This document shows, one piece after another, positions 9,552 to 17,417 of a stretch of 64,000 nt of DNA. The translations under genes were made by a program, and so were the position numbers. Numbering within the stretch: the stretch's first letter is position 1; every line of letters begins with the position of its first letter. This DNA comes from Bradyrhizobium jicamae (GTDB lineage: Bacteria; Pseudomonadota; Alphaproteobacteria; Rhizobiales; Xanthobacteraceae), in the NCBI RefSeq assembly GCF_001440395.1, contig NZ_LLXZ01000102.1:92482-156481 (forward strand). The letters are read 5' to 3'. The notes under the pieces were generated by a model. The model saw only the letters and a list, made by a program, of their open reading frames with translations, did no database searches and was not told the DNA's origin.

Positions 9552-9973
9552 GCAGCTTTAACGCTGCCCTTCTGTCGGCACGTTCCCAGCAATGGTCCAG
9601 GATCGCGGTCCGCTGATTGTCGGTCAGGCGATCGACACACTCGTGCCTAGCGACATCGATTCTGATCCGAAGCCTGGCCAACTACATTTCATAAGCTGGC
9701 GACCCTGAGACATCAGCCTATAATTTTTTGTTGGCGCGTGCCTCGTCGCGCCCGCATTGACTGCCGTCTTCTCGGCCGCGTCAGCTAGGCATCACCGGGC
9801 CGAGTTATTCGACCAGCTGCGATGGCCGGTCGTCGGTTTATTGCTACGTAAAATTACGACATGGCGCATCCTGCGTGCGGCCGATATTGCATGAGTGCGT
9901 ACGCTGCGCGGCACAGTCATACGACTGCTCACAGCATACATAAAAAAGAGAGCGGCTCGCGCCGACGAAACCA
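9552..9973. other. Non-coding stretch
   Basis: I see no convincing gene, palindrome of the island type or terminator here. Short open frames on both strands do not resemble proteins. Confidence 0.4.
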
Positions 9974-10210
9974 ATGTTCCTGGCTCCATCTGATCCACTC
10001 AAAAAGTTCGCGACAATCAAGAGACCCGCATGCCCGAAGTGTGGACGCGCGATGGCCGCGGGCAGGACCGCACCAGGCGCGATCGGTTATCAAGAACTCA
10101 CTTTTGCTTGCTCGACGTGCGGCCAGTCCACGACACTTTCAATCCTCATCGATCCGCTCAGGAGTGATGCGGTAGGTTGGCTTAAAAGCGAGCTCAGGCC
10201 GCCGAAATAG
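9974..10210 (+). CDS. Small zinc-ribbon-like hypothetical protein
   Basis: 78 residues. Two CxxC pairs, CPKCGRAM and CSTCGQS, about 22 residues apart, suggest a single zinc ribbon. The remainder is not recognised. It precedes MarC by about 320 bp on the same strand. The call rests only on the cysteine pattern and an ATG. Confidence 0.5.
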   Translation: MFLAPSDPLKKFATIKRPACPKCGRAMAAGRTAPGAIGYQELTFACSTCGQSTTLSILIDPLRSDAVGWLKSELRPPK

Positions 10211-10250
10211 TCAGATGTCGTCTTGCATGCAATGGCAGAGGAAGCAGATC

Positions 10251-10535
10251 ATGGTTGGACTAGAGCCGCTCAACGGCGAAGAACCCGAGAAGTGCGAGGA
10301 CGATATTCAGCGCGCACTGCTTGGTCCGCGCGGCGTGCCCGGCGCTCCGGATCCGGCCGGGCTGACTCCACAAGGCGAAGAGAATACGCCAAAGCACATT
10401 GATTTCGGCACGGTACATAGATTGGCGATGGCCGCTGGTGGGCTGCTTTCAACTGGGCTTTGTGTCGGCTCAGGTCGAGCTATGTACATCCCGCACCATA
10501 ATCGGCCTGACGCTCGCGGCGGGCATTCGCCGTGA
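10251..10535 (+). CDS. Doubtful small ORF overlapping marC start
   Basis: An open frame of 94 codons from ATG 10251, preceded by AGGAAG. Its TGA overlaps the GTG start of the MarC gene (GTGA), which is typical of translational coupling. The protein is Pro/Gly-rich, without a recognised domain. It may be real or a chance frame. Confidence 0.25.
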   Translation: MVGLEPLNGEEPEKCEDDIQRALLGPRGVPGAPDPAGLTPQGEENTPKHIDFGTVHRLAMAAGGLLSTGLCVGSGRAMYIPHHNRPDARGGHSP

Positions 10536-11155
10536 TCGACTTCGCTATGTCGGCCTTCGTGACCCTGTTACTGGTCGTCGACCCTGTCGGATTGGTGCCG
10601 GCGTTTCTCGCGGCAGCAGGTGGGCTCAGCGGCCGAGACAGGGCCCGAATCGCCGTCCGGTCTCCGCTGATCGCCGCGGTGATCCTGGTAGGTCTTGCAT
10701 TATGCGGGAACTGGCTGTTGCGTCAGCTTGGGATCGGCATTCCAGCTTTTCAGATCGCGGGCGGACTTCTCTTGTTCGCCGTCGCCTACCAGATGGTCTT
10801 CGGCGACCGGCCGCACCGGGAGGCGCGCGAAACCGACAAGACGATGGCCGAGCATGTTTCGGATATCGCCGTCTTTCCGTTGGCTATCCCGCTGATGGCC
10901 GGACCGGGCGCAATTGCCACCACGCTATTATTGTCCAGCGCCGCAGGCACGACATCGAAACTGGTTGTCGTCATTCTGGTCATTCTGCTCGTGTGCCTGA
11001 CCTGCATGATTTGCTTCGCCCTGGCCGTGCCGATCGCAAAAGCACTGGGCAACACTGGAAATGCCGTGCTTTCCCGGCTGCTTGGGATATTGCTCGCGGC
11101 TTTCTCGGTTCAGTTCGTATTGGATGGGGTCGCATCCGCTCACGCGAGCGCCTGA
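10532..11155 (+). CDS. MarC family integral membrane protein
   Basis: 207 residues, mostly hydrophobic, with about six membrane helices. The N-terminus FVTLLLVVDPVGLVPAFLA and the mid-protein PLAIPLMAGPGAIATTLLL are the conserved halves of the MarC/UPF0056 family (PLAIPLMAGPGAI is diagnostic). The function of the family in the inner membrane is unknown; earlier links to multiple antibiotic resistance were withdrawn. The start is GTG 10532. It converges on the TPP enzyme gene, with a strong hairpin in between. Confidence 0.85.
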   Translation: MIDFAMSAFVTLLLVVDPVGLVPAFLAAAGGLSGRDRARIAVRSPLIAAVILVGLALCGNWLLRQLGIGIPAFQIAGGLLLFAVAYQMVFGDRPHREARETDKTMAEHVSDIAVFPLAIPLMAGPGAIATTLLLSSAAGTTSKLVVVILVILLVCLTCMICFALAVPIAKALGNTGNAVLSRLLGILLAAFSVQFVLDGVASAHASA

Positions 11156-11295
11156 ATGGTCGGTCGGCGCGTTGACGAGACGACCCGTCAATGAAGATAT
11201 GTGCGACAGAAGCCGCAACTCCGCAGGCAAGATAGAACGCCAAATAGCGGCCATGACCCAGGGCTGCGGGCGGTTCCGGTACAGCGGGGGCAGAC

Positions 11296-11330
11296 CCGTT
11301 CTCGCTATCCCCCGGTGACGGCGAGAACGG
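11296..11330. terminator. Bidirectional hairpin between convergent genes
   Basis: CCGTTCTCGC and GCGAGAACGG form a perfect 10-bp stem around a 15-base loop. The hairpin spans the stop of the minus-strand TPP gene and faces the end of marC. There is no clear T-run. Confidence 0.5.
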
Positions 11331-12999
11331 CTTCCTTGATCTTGGCTAGCCCGAAATGCCCGATCATCTCCAAATCGACATGCGGTAAATTGGGCATTTC
11401 ATTTGAAATGACGGTTGCGTCAACAACTGCTGGGCCATCGATCGAGAGAGCTTCGACAACCGCTGCCATCAATTCCGACGGGCGTCTGGCCATGTATCCG
11501 TGGCCACCGCACGCACGGGCTAATGATGCGAAATCCGGGTTTGGAAAGTCGATGGCCTCGCGAAATGGCACCAGTCCGACGCTTTCGGCCTCCAGCGTGA
11601 TCAGTCCGAGCGACGAATTGTTGTAGATGATGACCTTGACCGGCAGGTTGTGATGCACTGCTGTCAGGAATTCGCCCATCAGCATGTTGAACCCGCCATC
11701 GCCGGTCAGCGCGATCACCTGACGGGAGCGATTCAACGCCTGTATGCCATTGGCTTGGCCCAGCGCCGTTCCGACCGCAGCATTGTTGAAGGATCCGATG
11801 ATCCGCTGCGTCCCAGTCTGACGGATCCAATTGGCGGACCATAGCGTGTTTAGGCCGGTATCCAGGACGAATATCGCGTCGGAACGGGCGAGATCGCTAA
11901 CCGCACGGGCTACCACCTGCGGATGGATCTGATGGTCGCTCCGCTTGATATCAGCTTGCTTGTTGAGCATGGCGTCCCATTTCCGGCGCTCGTCGGTGAC
12001 CTCGTCCCAGAATTCGGTATCGGTCTTCTGCGCAATCCGGCCGAGTAATTGTTTCAGCGTCGGCCGGACCGATCCGGCAACGCCTAGCGCAGTCGGAACG
12101 CGCCTTCCTAGCACCTGCGGTCGCTCATCAATCTGAATCACCGTGCTCTTGGTCGGGAGGAAGTTGGAATAGGGATAGTCGGTGCCGATCATCAGCAGCA
12201 GGTCGCAACGCATCACGGCGTTGTAGACGGCTCTCGTCCCGATCATGCCGAGACCGCCCATCCAGCGGGGATCGTCGTAGGGCAGGAGGTCTTTGCCCTT
12301 GACTGTATGGATCAGCGGAGCCTTGAGCCGGTCCGAGAGAGCGCACAACAGGTCAACAGAGCCGCGGCATCCGGCGCCGCACATCATCACAATCTTGTCC
12401 GCCTGATCAATCCGCCGGGCTAGTTCGGCGATCCTTGCCTCGCTGGCTGTGACTTCGGACCGCGGCTTCAAGGTTAGGATGCTGGGAACGCTGCCTTGCG
12501 CTTTCGCTGCGATCACGTCCTGCGGAAGCGTCAGATGTGCGACTCCGGGGCCGGCGTAGGCGGCGGCTATCGCCTGATGGATGACCGCCGGTGCCTGCGC
12601 TGCGGTCGAGATGATCTCGGTGTAGAGCGACACGTCGCGAAACAAGAGATCGGGTTCGCTGGTCTGGATGTAATCGGTGCCATGTAGCTTGCGCGGCATG
12701 TCGCCAGACAAGGCCAGCACTGGCGCATGATCGCGGGCCGCTTCATAGAGACCGGCGACCAGATGATTGCTGCCAGGTCCAGTGGTGCCGGCGCACACTG
12801 CGAGCGTGCCGGTGATCTTGGCCTGGCCGGCGGCGGCCTGCGCCGCGCCTTCCTCGTGGCGGACGCCGACCCACTCGATCTTGCTGCCTCGGACCACATC
12901 GGCCAGCGGATTAAGCGAGTCGCCGATCAATCCGAAGATGTGCCGGACGCCGATCTGTTCGAGGGCACTTACCAGAATGCCGGCAACTGTCTGTGACAT
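11305..12999 (-). CDS. Thiamine-pyrophosphate enzyme, pyruvate oxidase/dehydrogenase (quinone)-like
   Basis: 564 residues with three domains. The N-terminal PYR domain contains VRHEEGAA with the cofactor-activating Glu. A central FAD/DHAP-like domain follows, and the C-terminal PP domain has GDGGFNML (about 432) followed by NN about 23 residues later, the TPP/Mg motif. The overall pattern (DYIQTSEPDLLFRDVSLYTE) is closest to PoxB-type pyruvate:quinone oxidoreductase, which yields acetate and CO2. Acetolactate synthase is less likely given the lone gene. It has an exact FNR-like palindrome 78 bp upstream. Confidence 0.8.
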   Translation of the reverse strand: MSQTVAGILVSALEQIGVRHIFGLIGDSLNPLADVVRGSKIEWVGVRHEEGAAQAAAGQAKITGTLAVCAGTTGPGSNHLVAGLYEAARDHAPVLALSGDMPRKLHGTDYIQTSEPDLLFRDVSLYTEIISTAAQAPAVIHQAIAAAYAGPGVAHLTLPQDVIAAKAQGSVPSILTLKPRSEVTASEARIAELARRIDQADKIVMMCGAGCRGSVDLLCALSDRLKAPLIHTVKGKDLLPYDDPRWMGGLGMIGTRAVYNAVMRCDLLLMIGTDYPYSNFLPTKSTVIQIDERPQVLGRRVPTALGVAGSVRPTLKQLLGRIAQKTDTEFWDEVTDERRKWDAMLNKQADIKRSDHQIHPQVVARAVSDLARSDAIFVLDTGLNTLWSANWIRQTGTQRIIGSFNNAAVGTALGQANGIQALNRSRQVIALTGDGGFNMLMGEFLTAVHHNLPVKVIIYNNSSLGLITLEAESVGLVPFREAIDFPNPDFASLARACGGHGYMARRPSELMAAVVEALSIDGPAVVDATVISNEMPNLPHVDLEMIGHFGLAKIKEAVLAVTGG

Positions 13000-13070
13000 G
13001 TTCCACTCCCAACTCTCGCCATCGGAGTGCGTTCAATGCGGCAGGCTGGCGCCGCCGCCGGCCATAGACC

Positions 13071-13084
13071 TTGACCGACGTCAA
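13071..13084. promoter_or_regulatory. FNR/FixK-like palindrome, exact
   Basis: TTGAC-CGAC-GTCAA, centred 78 bp before the minus-strand start at 12999 of the pyruvate-oxidase-like gene. Confidence 0.7.
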
Positions 13085-13207
13085 CCCGTCAACGACGCGA
13101 CGAAGTTGTGATAATTGCTGGCCCGGCCCCCTTGTTCCAAAGGCGCCTGTCGTCGCAATGCGCGAGCAGTTGGAGTAGTGCCAACCGCAGAAGTGGAACG
13201 TCGGAGT

Positions 13208-13545
13208 TCAGCGTTCGTCGAACGCCCTCTTAATCCTTAGGAGGAATTCGTCTTTGGTGCAGGGTCTATGCTGTATTCGCGTTTCGCCGAAACCCTCGAT
13301 AACTTCGCGATTGCTGTAGCCGGTAACGAGGATGACCGGCAACGCGGGACGTGTAGTCCTGTTGGGGCAGGAACGACCGAATATCCTAAGGGGTCGAGCA
13401 ATCGGAGAGTCGTCTAGAGCACCGCCGCGTCATCATCCACGACGAGGATAGTTGCCGTAGTATCGATTTCTGGCCTGAGACTGGCAATCGGCAACTGGTC
13501 GTGATCGACCCGATTTACTTCGGCAGACGCCTTATGTTTGGCTGG
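13208..13545 (-). pseudogene. Response regulator receiver-domain remnant
   Basis: Read on the minus strand, one frame gives TATILVVDDDAAVL, then a TAG and TTLRLLDPLGYSVV, the classic receiver start with its acidic pocket. After frame changes near 13340-13360 it continues LPVILVTGYSN and GFGETRIQHRPCTKDEFLL up to a TGA at 13208. The Asp-containing middle is lost, so the protein cannot work as a phospho-receiver. Upstream residues suggest it was the C-terminal receiver of a hybrid kinase. It has at least one in-frame stop and one frameshift. Confidence 0.75.
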
Positions 13546-13607
13546 ACGCTTGTGATTCAGCGCCGCGTCGTGTTCCGTCGCGCTCTCCGAGGACAGGTTG
13601 CACGGAG

Positions 13608-13621
13608 TTGACGACCATCAA
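13608..13621. promoter_or_regulatory. FNR/FixK-like palindrome, exact
   Basis: TTGAC-GACC-ATCAA between the response-regulator remnant (minus) and the PRPP-synthetase remnant (plus). It is centred about 61 bp before GTG 13676. Confidence 0.65.
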
Positions 13622-13675
13622 GGCGATCGAAATCGGTTCGACGTTACCACAATGCTTACTTGTGGAAGAGGACGC

Positions 13676-14059
13676 GTGAGCCGGGTTTCTGCTGTGATCA
13701 ACCGCTTCATTGTATTTCGCGGGAGAGCCAATCCGGCGTTGGCCCATTTGATTGCGCGCGAGCTGCGTTGTCGGCTCGGCTGCGTAGTGGCTGGCGCACA
13801 ACCTGAATTCATCCTAGCGGCCACGCACGGACAGCTGGTTGCGAATGCGCGTGAGAAGCCGAGCCTTTCAGCCGTTCGCGAGGTATTGGTGACGGATTCG
13901 GTGGACGTGCACAAGGAGAACCGGCCTGAACAGCGAACGGTCTCTATTGCACCGCTGCTGGCCTCCGCCTTGGAGCGACCGGTGACCCACGGCCCGCGCG
14001 GCGAGCTTCAATCGAAAAGCCTGCGCCGAACGGCTGCGCAGGCAAGGGAGGAGATATGA
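13676..14059 (+). pseudogene. Ribose-phosphate pyrophosphokinase (PRPP synthetase) remnant
   Basis: An uninterrupted frame of about 127 codons, but made only of the two ends of a PRPP synthetase. The N-terminal part is INRFIVFRGRANPALAHLIA. It joins directly to a C-terminal part, ILAATHGQLVANARE through REVLVTDSVDV to SIAPLLASAL. The roughly 200-residue centre with the ATP and PRPP sites is missing, so no activity is expected. It overlaps the start of the phosphoribosyltransferase fusion by ATGA-like coupling, so it may survive as a leader for that gene. Confidence 0.7.
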
Positions 14060-16062
14060 TGCCAGGACTGTTTCTCGATCGTCGAGACGCGGGCAGACGA
14101 CTCGTCGAGAAAATTGCAGGCTACTCCCATCGCCCGGACGTGCTCGTACTGGCACTGCCGCGCGGCGGCGTGCCCGTCGCCTATGAGGTAGCCCGCGCGC
14201 TCAATGCACCTCTGGACGTTTTTGTGGTCCGCAAGCTCGGCGTCCCCGGCTATGAGGAGTTGGCGATGGGCGCGGTCGCGACAGGTGGCGTGCGCGTGCT
14301 CAACAACGAGATCATCGAAGCCCTCGGCATTCCCGCGCCTATCATTGATGCGGTTACGGCACGCGAGCGGCAGGAGCTGGCACGGCGCGAGCGCCTTTAC
14401 CGTGGCAGCCGTCCGCAGCCCGACGTGCGGGGCCGCACGGTCATCCTGGTTGACGACGGGTTGGCGACAGGTGCCACCATGTACGCCGCGATCGAAGCGT
14501 TACGGCAGCAGGGGCCCGCGCGGATTGTCGTTGCGGTTCCGACGGCATCGCCCGACACCTGTGAGGAAATGAAAAGAAGGGCCGACGAGGTCGTTTGCGC
14601 AATCACGCCGGAGCCATTCCATGCGGTCGGTCGTTGGTATCAGGAGTTTTCACAGACGACGGACGAAGAGGTGCGCGAGCTGTTGGCGCGCCAAAGCAAG
14701 TCCGACGCTGAAGCCGCACTTTCTCCGGCGGCAGATGATGTGGTGGTCAATGCCTTGCGCGAGACTGCGTATCCGCTGGTCGGATCCGTGCGCGACTATG
14801 ATCCGCTGATCGGGCGGATCGGTGAGGCGCGCTTTGCTCTGCTCGGTGAAGCGTCCCACGGTACCCACGAGTTCTACCGAGAGCGGGCCGAAATCACGAA
14901 GCGGCTCATCATCGAAAGGAAATTCACGGCGGTCGCAGTGGAGGCAGATTGGCCCGACGCCTATCGTCTCAATCGCTATGTGCGCGGCGCTGGCGACGAC
15001 GTCGATGCGGTAGACGCGCTCGCCGATTTCCGTCGTTTCCCGACCTGGATGTGGCGTAACGCGGTGGTGGTCGAGTTCATTGAGTGGCTTCGGGCACACA
15101 ATGATGGGCTGCCGCCGGGTGTCGAAAAGGTCGGTTTCTACGGGCTCGATCTCTACAGCCTGCACGCATCGATGAAAGCCGTGCTCCGCTACCTGGAGAA
15201 AGTCGATCCCGAGGCGGCGATCCAGGCGCGCGAACGTTACGCCTGCTTCGATCATGCCGGCGAGGATACCCAGGCCTACGGCCTGATGACGCGCCTGAAC
15301 CTTTCCAGATCGTGCGAGGAGGAGGTTGTCAACCAGTTGCTCGAGTTGCAGCGCCGGGCGGCCGATCGTATGCGCCGTGGTGGCGCCTTGGATGATCATC
15401 TCTTCTATGCCGAACAGAATGCCCGCCTGGTGAAGAACGCCGAGGCCTATTACCGCTCGGTGTTCCTCGAGGCAGTGTCATCGTGGAATTTGCGCGACCG
15501 ACATATGGCTGAAACGCTCGACGCGCTGGTCAGCTACCTTGATCGAAAAGCCGGTCGCGCCAAAATTGCCGTCTGGGAGCACAATTCGCATCTCGGCGAC
15601 GCTCGCGCGACAGAAATGGGTCGGCGCGGCGAACTGAATGTCGGCCAGCTCACGCGCGAGAAATATGCCGACGACGCGGTTCTGATCGGCTTTACAACGC
15701 ATCGTGGCACGGTAACGGCCGCTTCAGATTGGGGCGGTTCGGCCGAGCGTAAGCGCGTCCGACCAGCGCTGGCCGGCAGTTACGAGGCACTGTTTCATGC
15801 TTCAGGGCGCGACCGATTCCTGCTGATCATGGACGACAGCGATCTGGCGGTGCGGCAATTGGGCGTGCCTCGGCTCGAGCGCGCGATCGGCGTGATCTAC
15901 CGTCCCGAAACCGAGCGGCAGAGCCATTATTTCCAGGCACGGTTACCGGACCAATTTGATGCCGTGGTGCATTTCGATGAGACATTTGCGGTCAAACCGC
16001 TCGAAACCACCGAGGTGTGGGAAGCCGGCGCACTTCCGGAAACATTCCCATTCGCGGTATGA
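14056..16062 (+). CDS. Phosphoribosyltransferase / erythromycin esterase-like fusion
   Basis: 668 residues. Residues 1-215 are a type I phosphoribosyltransferase with the PRPP loop VILVDDGLATGATMYAA (about 131-147). Residues about 225-668 are an erythromycin-esterase-type hydrolase: LLGEASHGTHEFYRER, VEADWPDAYRLN and WEHNSHLGDARA carry the His/Glu positions typical of EreA/succinoglycan-linked relatives. The natural substrate is unknown. GGAGATATG gives the start at 14056 or 14059. It is followed 34 bp later by a dienelactone-hydrolase-like gene, which in other genomes is often linked or fused to the same phosphoribosyltransferase (from memory). Confidence 0.85.
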   Translation: MMPGLFLDRRDAGRRLVEKIAGYSHRPDVLVLALPRGGVPVAYEVARALNAPLDVFVVRKLGVPGYEELAMGAVATGGVRVLNNEIIEALGIPAPIIDAVTARERQELARRERLYRGSRPQPDVRGRTVILVDDGLATGATMYAAIEALRQQGPARIVVAVPTASPDTCEEMKRRADEVVCAITPEPFHAVGRWYQEFSQTTDEEVRELLARQSKSDAEAALSPAADDVVVNALRETAYPLVGSVRDYDPLIGRIGEARFALLGEASHGTHEFYRERAEITKRLIIERKFTAVAVEADWPDAYRLNRYVRGAGDDVDAVDALADFRRFPTWMWRNAVVVEFIEWLRAHNDGLPPGVEKVGFYGLDLYSLHASMKAVLRYLEKVDPEAAIQARERYACFDHAGEDTQAYGLMTRLNLSRSCEEEVVNQLLELQRRAADRMRRGGALDDHLFYAEQNARLVKNAEAYYRSVFLEAVSSWNLRDRHMAETLDALVSYLDRKAGRAKIAVWEHNSHLGDARATEMGRRGELNVGQLTREKYADDAVLIGFTTHRGTVTAASDWGGSAERKRVRPALAGSYEALFHASGRDRFLLIMDDSDLAVRQLGVPRLERAIGVIYRPETERQSHYFQARLPDQFDAVVHFDETFAVKPLETTEVWEAGALPETFPFAV

Positions 16063-16096
16063 GTGTCGTGTCTCGCAAGCGAAAAGGAAGCATGCC

Positions 16097-16774
16097 ATGA
16101 ACAGTCCCGCAGCTCAAATGATTGAGGGACAATTGGTCAGCGTCCCTGCTGGTTCGGTGACGCTCAATGGTAATCTGACCATCCCGGAAGACGCAGGTGC
16201 GGTGGTGCTTTTCGCCCATGGGAGCGGCAGCGGCCGCCACAGCCCCCGCAACCGGTATGTGGCCCGTGTGCTCAACGAGGCGAAGTTGGCAACCCTGCTG
16301 ATCGATCTGTTAACGGTGCACGAGGACGTGGTCGATGCGCGCACGGCGCACTTGCGCTTCGACATCGACCTGCTCGCGGAGAGGCTCGTCGATGTAACCG
16401 ACTGGCTCATCCAGTTCCCCGATACCAAGAATTTTCCGATAGGCTATTTCGGCGGCAGCACCGGGGCCGCAGCCGCGCTGGCGGCCGCAGCGCTCCGCCC
16501 GGATCCAGTAGGCGCAGTTGTTTCGCGCGGCGGCCGTCCGGACCTGGCCGGCGCGGCCTTGACGCGCGTTCGGGCTCCAACGCTATTGATCGTCGGAGAA
16601 GACGACAAGCAAGTGCTTGAGCTAAACCGAGCCGCTCTCGCGCAGCTGCGCTGCGAAAAGCAATTGGCAATTGTAAGGGCAGCAGCGCATTTGTTCGAAG
16701 AACCCGGAGCGCTGGATGAAGTGGCGCGCTTGGCGTGCGATTGGTTCAAGCGCTATCTCATCGTGGCTGCGTAA
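16097..16774 (+). CDS. Dienelactone-hydrolase-like alpha/beta hydrolase
   Basis: 225 residues. FAHGSGSGRHSPRN supplies the oxyanion loop and GYFGGSTGAAAAL the nucleophile elbow with Ser. LLIVGEDDKQV carries the likely acid, and AAAHLFEEPGALDEV the His. All triad members appear present, so this copy should be an active cytosolic esterase or hydrolase. ATG 16097 follows an AAGGAAG ribosome binding site. It sits directly behind the phosphoribosyltransferase/esterase fusion. A paralogue at 41142-41825 has lost these residues. Confidence 0.85.
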   Translation: MNSPAAQMIEGQLVSVPAGSVTLNGNLTIPEDAGAVVLFAHGSGSGRHSPRNRYVARVLNEAKLATLLIDLLTVHEDVVDARTAHLRFDIDLLAERLVDVTDWLIQFPDTKNFPIGYFGGSTGAAAALAAAALRPDPVGAVVSRGGRPDLAGAALTRVRAPTLLIVGEDDKQVLELNRAALAQLRCEKQLAIVRAAAHLFEEPGALDEVARLACDWFKRYLIVAA

Positions 16775-16831
16775 GCCACTGGGACCGGTTAGGCCGGCCC
16801 GATGTACTCCGTCGCAGGGAGTTTGATAGCG

Positions 16832-16845
16832 CTGATGGCCATCAA
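16832..16845. promoter_or_regulatory. FNR/FixK-like palindrome
   Basis: CTGAT-GGCC-ATCAA, one outer mismatch. It lies in front of the RND exporter remnant, with another copy at 16916. Confidence 0.55.
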
Positions 16846-16915
16846 ACCGAAGCTCCGAACCCGCGAGCAGGGACGATGAACTGAAAATCGAGATCGATCG
16901 CTTGGGAGCGTGGAT

Positions 16916-16929
16916 TTGACGCCCGTCAT
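16916..16929. promoter_or_regulatory. FNR/FixK-like palindrome
   Basis: TTGAC-GCCC-GTCAT, one outer mismatch, 84 bp (eight turns of B-DNA) from the copy at 16832. It lies in front of the RND remnant. Confidence 0.5.
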
Positions 16930-17029
16930 GGCCGCGGCGCGGACACGGTCGCAGACTTCCGAAAGCTCGCGGCAAAGTCCGGCCGGCCGCGTGGATACTC
17001 ATCCCGCCAGGCCACCGAACACCGATACG

Positions 17030-17411
17030 TCGCGGTATACAGTCCAGCTCGCGTTCAGCGAGCGCCTCGCGAAGCATCGCATACGGTCTGGAGCGCCTCG
17101 GTCTGGTCTCGCTACGCTTTCCATCGCTGGCTGGGCTTGCCACTGTCGTGCTGTTGATTGGCAGCATTAGGGATAGCGTGTATCAAGGTCGATGATTCCC
17201 TTAGCCAGCTGTTGCCGTCCGAGACACCCACGTTCAGGACGTTCGAAGAAGTGACGTGGCGCTTCCCGTCGAACGAATTCGACGTCCTCATCTTGTTATG
17301 ACGCCCGTGATCATGGTGATCAGTTTTTCGGAAAGCATGCAATTGACGTTCGCGGGCCGCGACCGCGTCCACGGCATTGCGGATTTTTGCGCGGAAGCCT
17401 TGTGGTGGAAC
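17030..17411 (+). pseudogene. RND/MMPL exporter remnant
   Basis: Three translated blocks in changing frames match one RND/MMPL-type exporter in order. First GLERLGLVSLRFPSLAGLA (first membrane helix), then KVDDSLSQLLPSETPTFRTF with FEEVTWRFPSNEFDVLI (start of the periplasmic loop). Last is VIMVISFSESMQLTFAGRDR (a mid-protein helix). The rest is deleted and at least one frameshift separates the first two blocks. It ends at 17411, converging on intact hpnN, which is a different RND protein. Confidence 0.65.
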
Positions 17412-17417
17412 TAACGT

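Noticed and set aside
11172..11191. TTGAC and GTCAA half-sites near the end of marC
   Set aside because: They are separated by 10 bases instead of 4, which does not fit the motif, and they point to no promoter.
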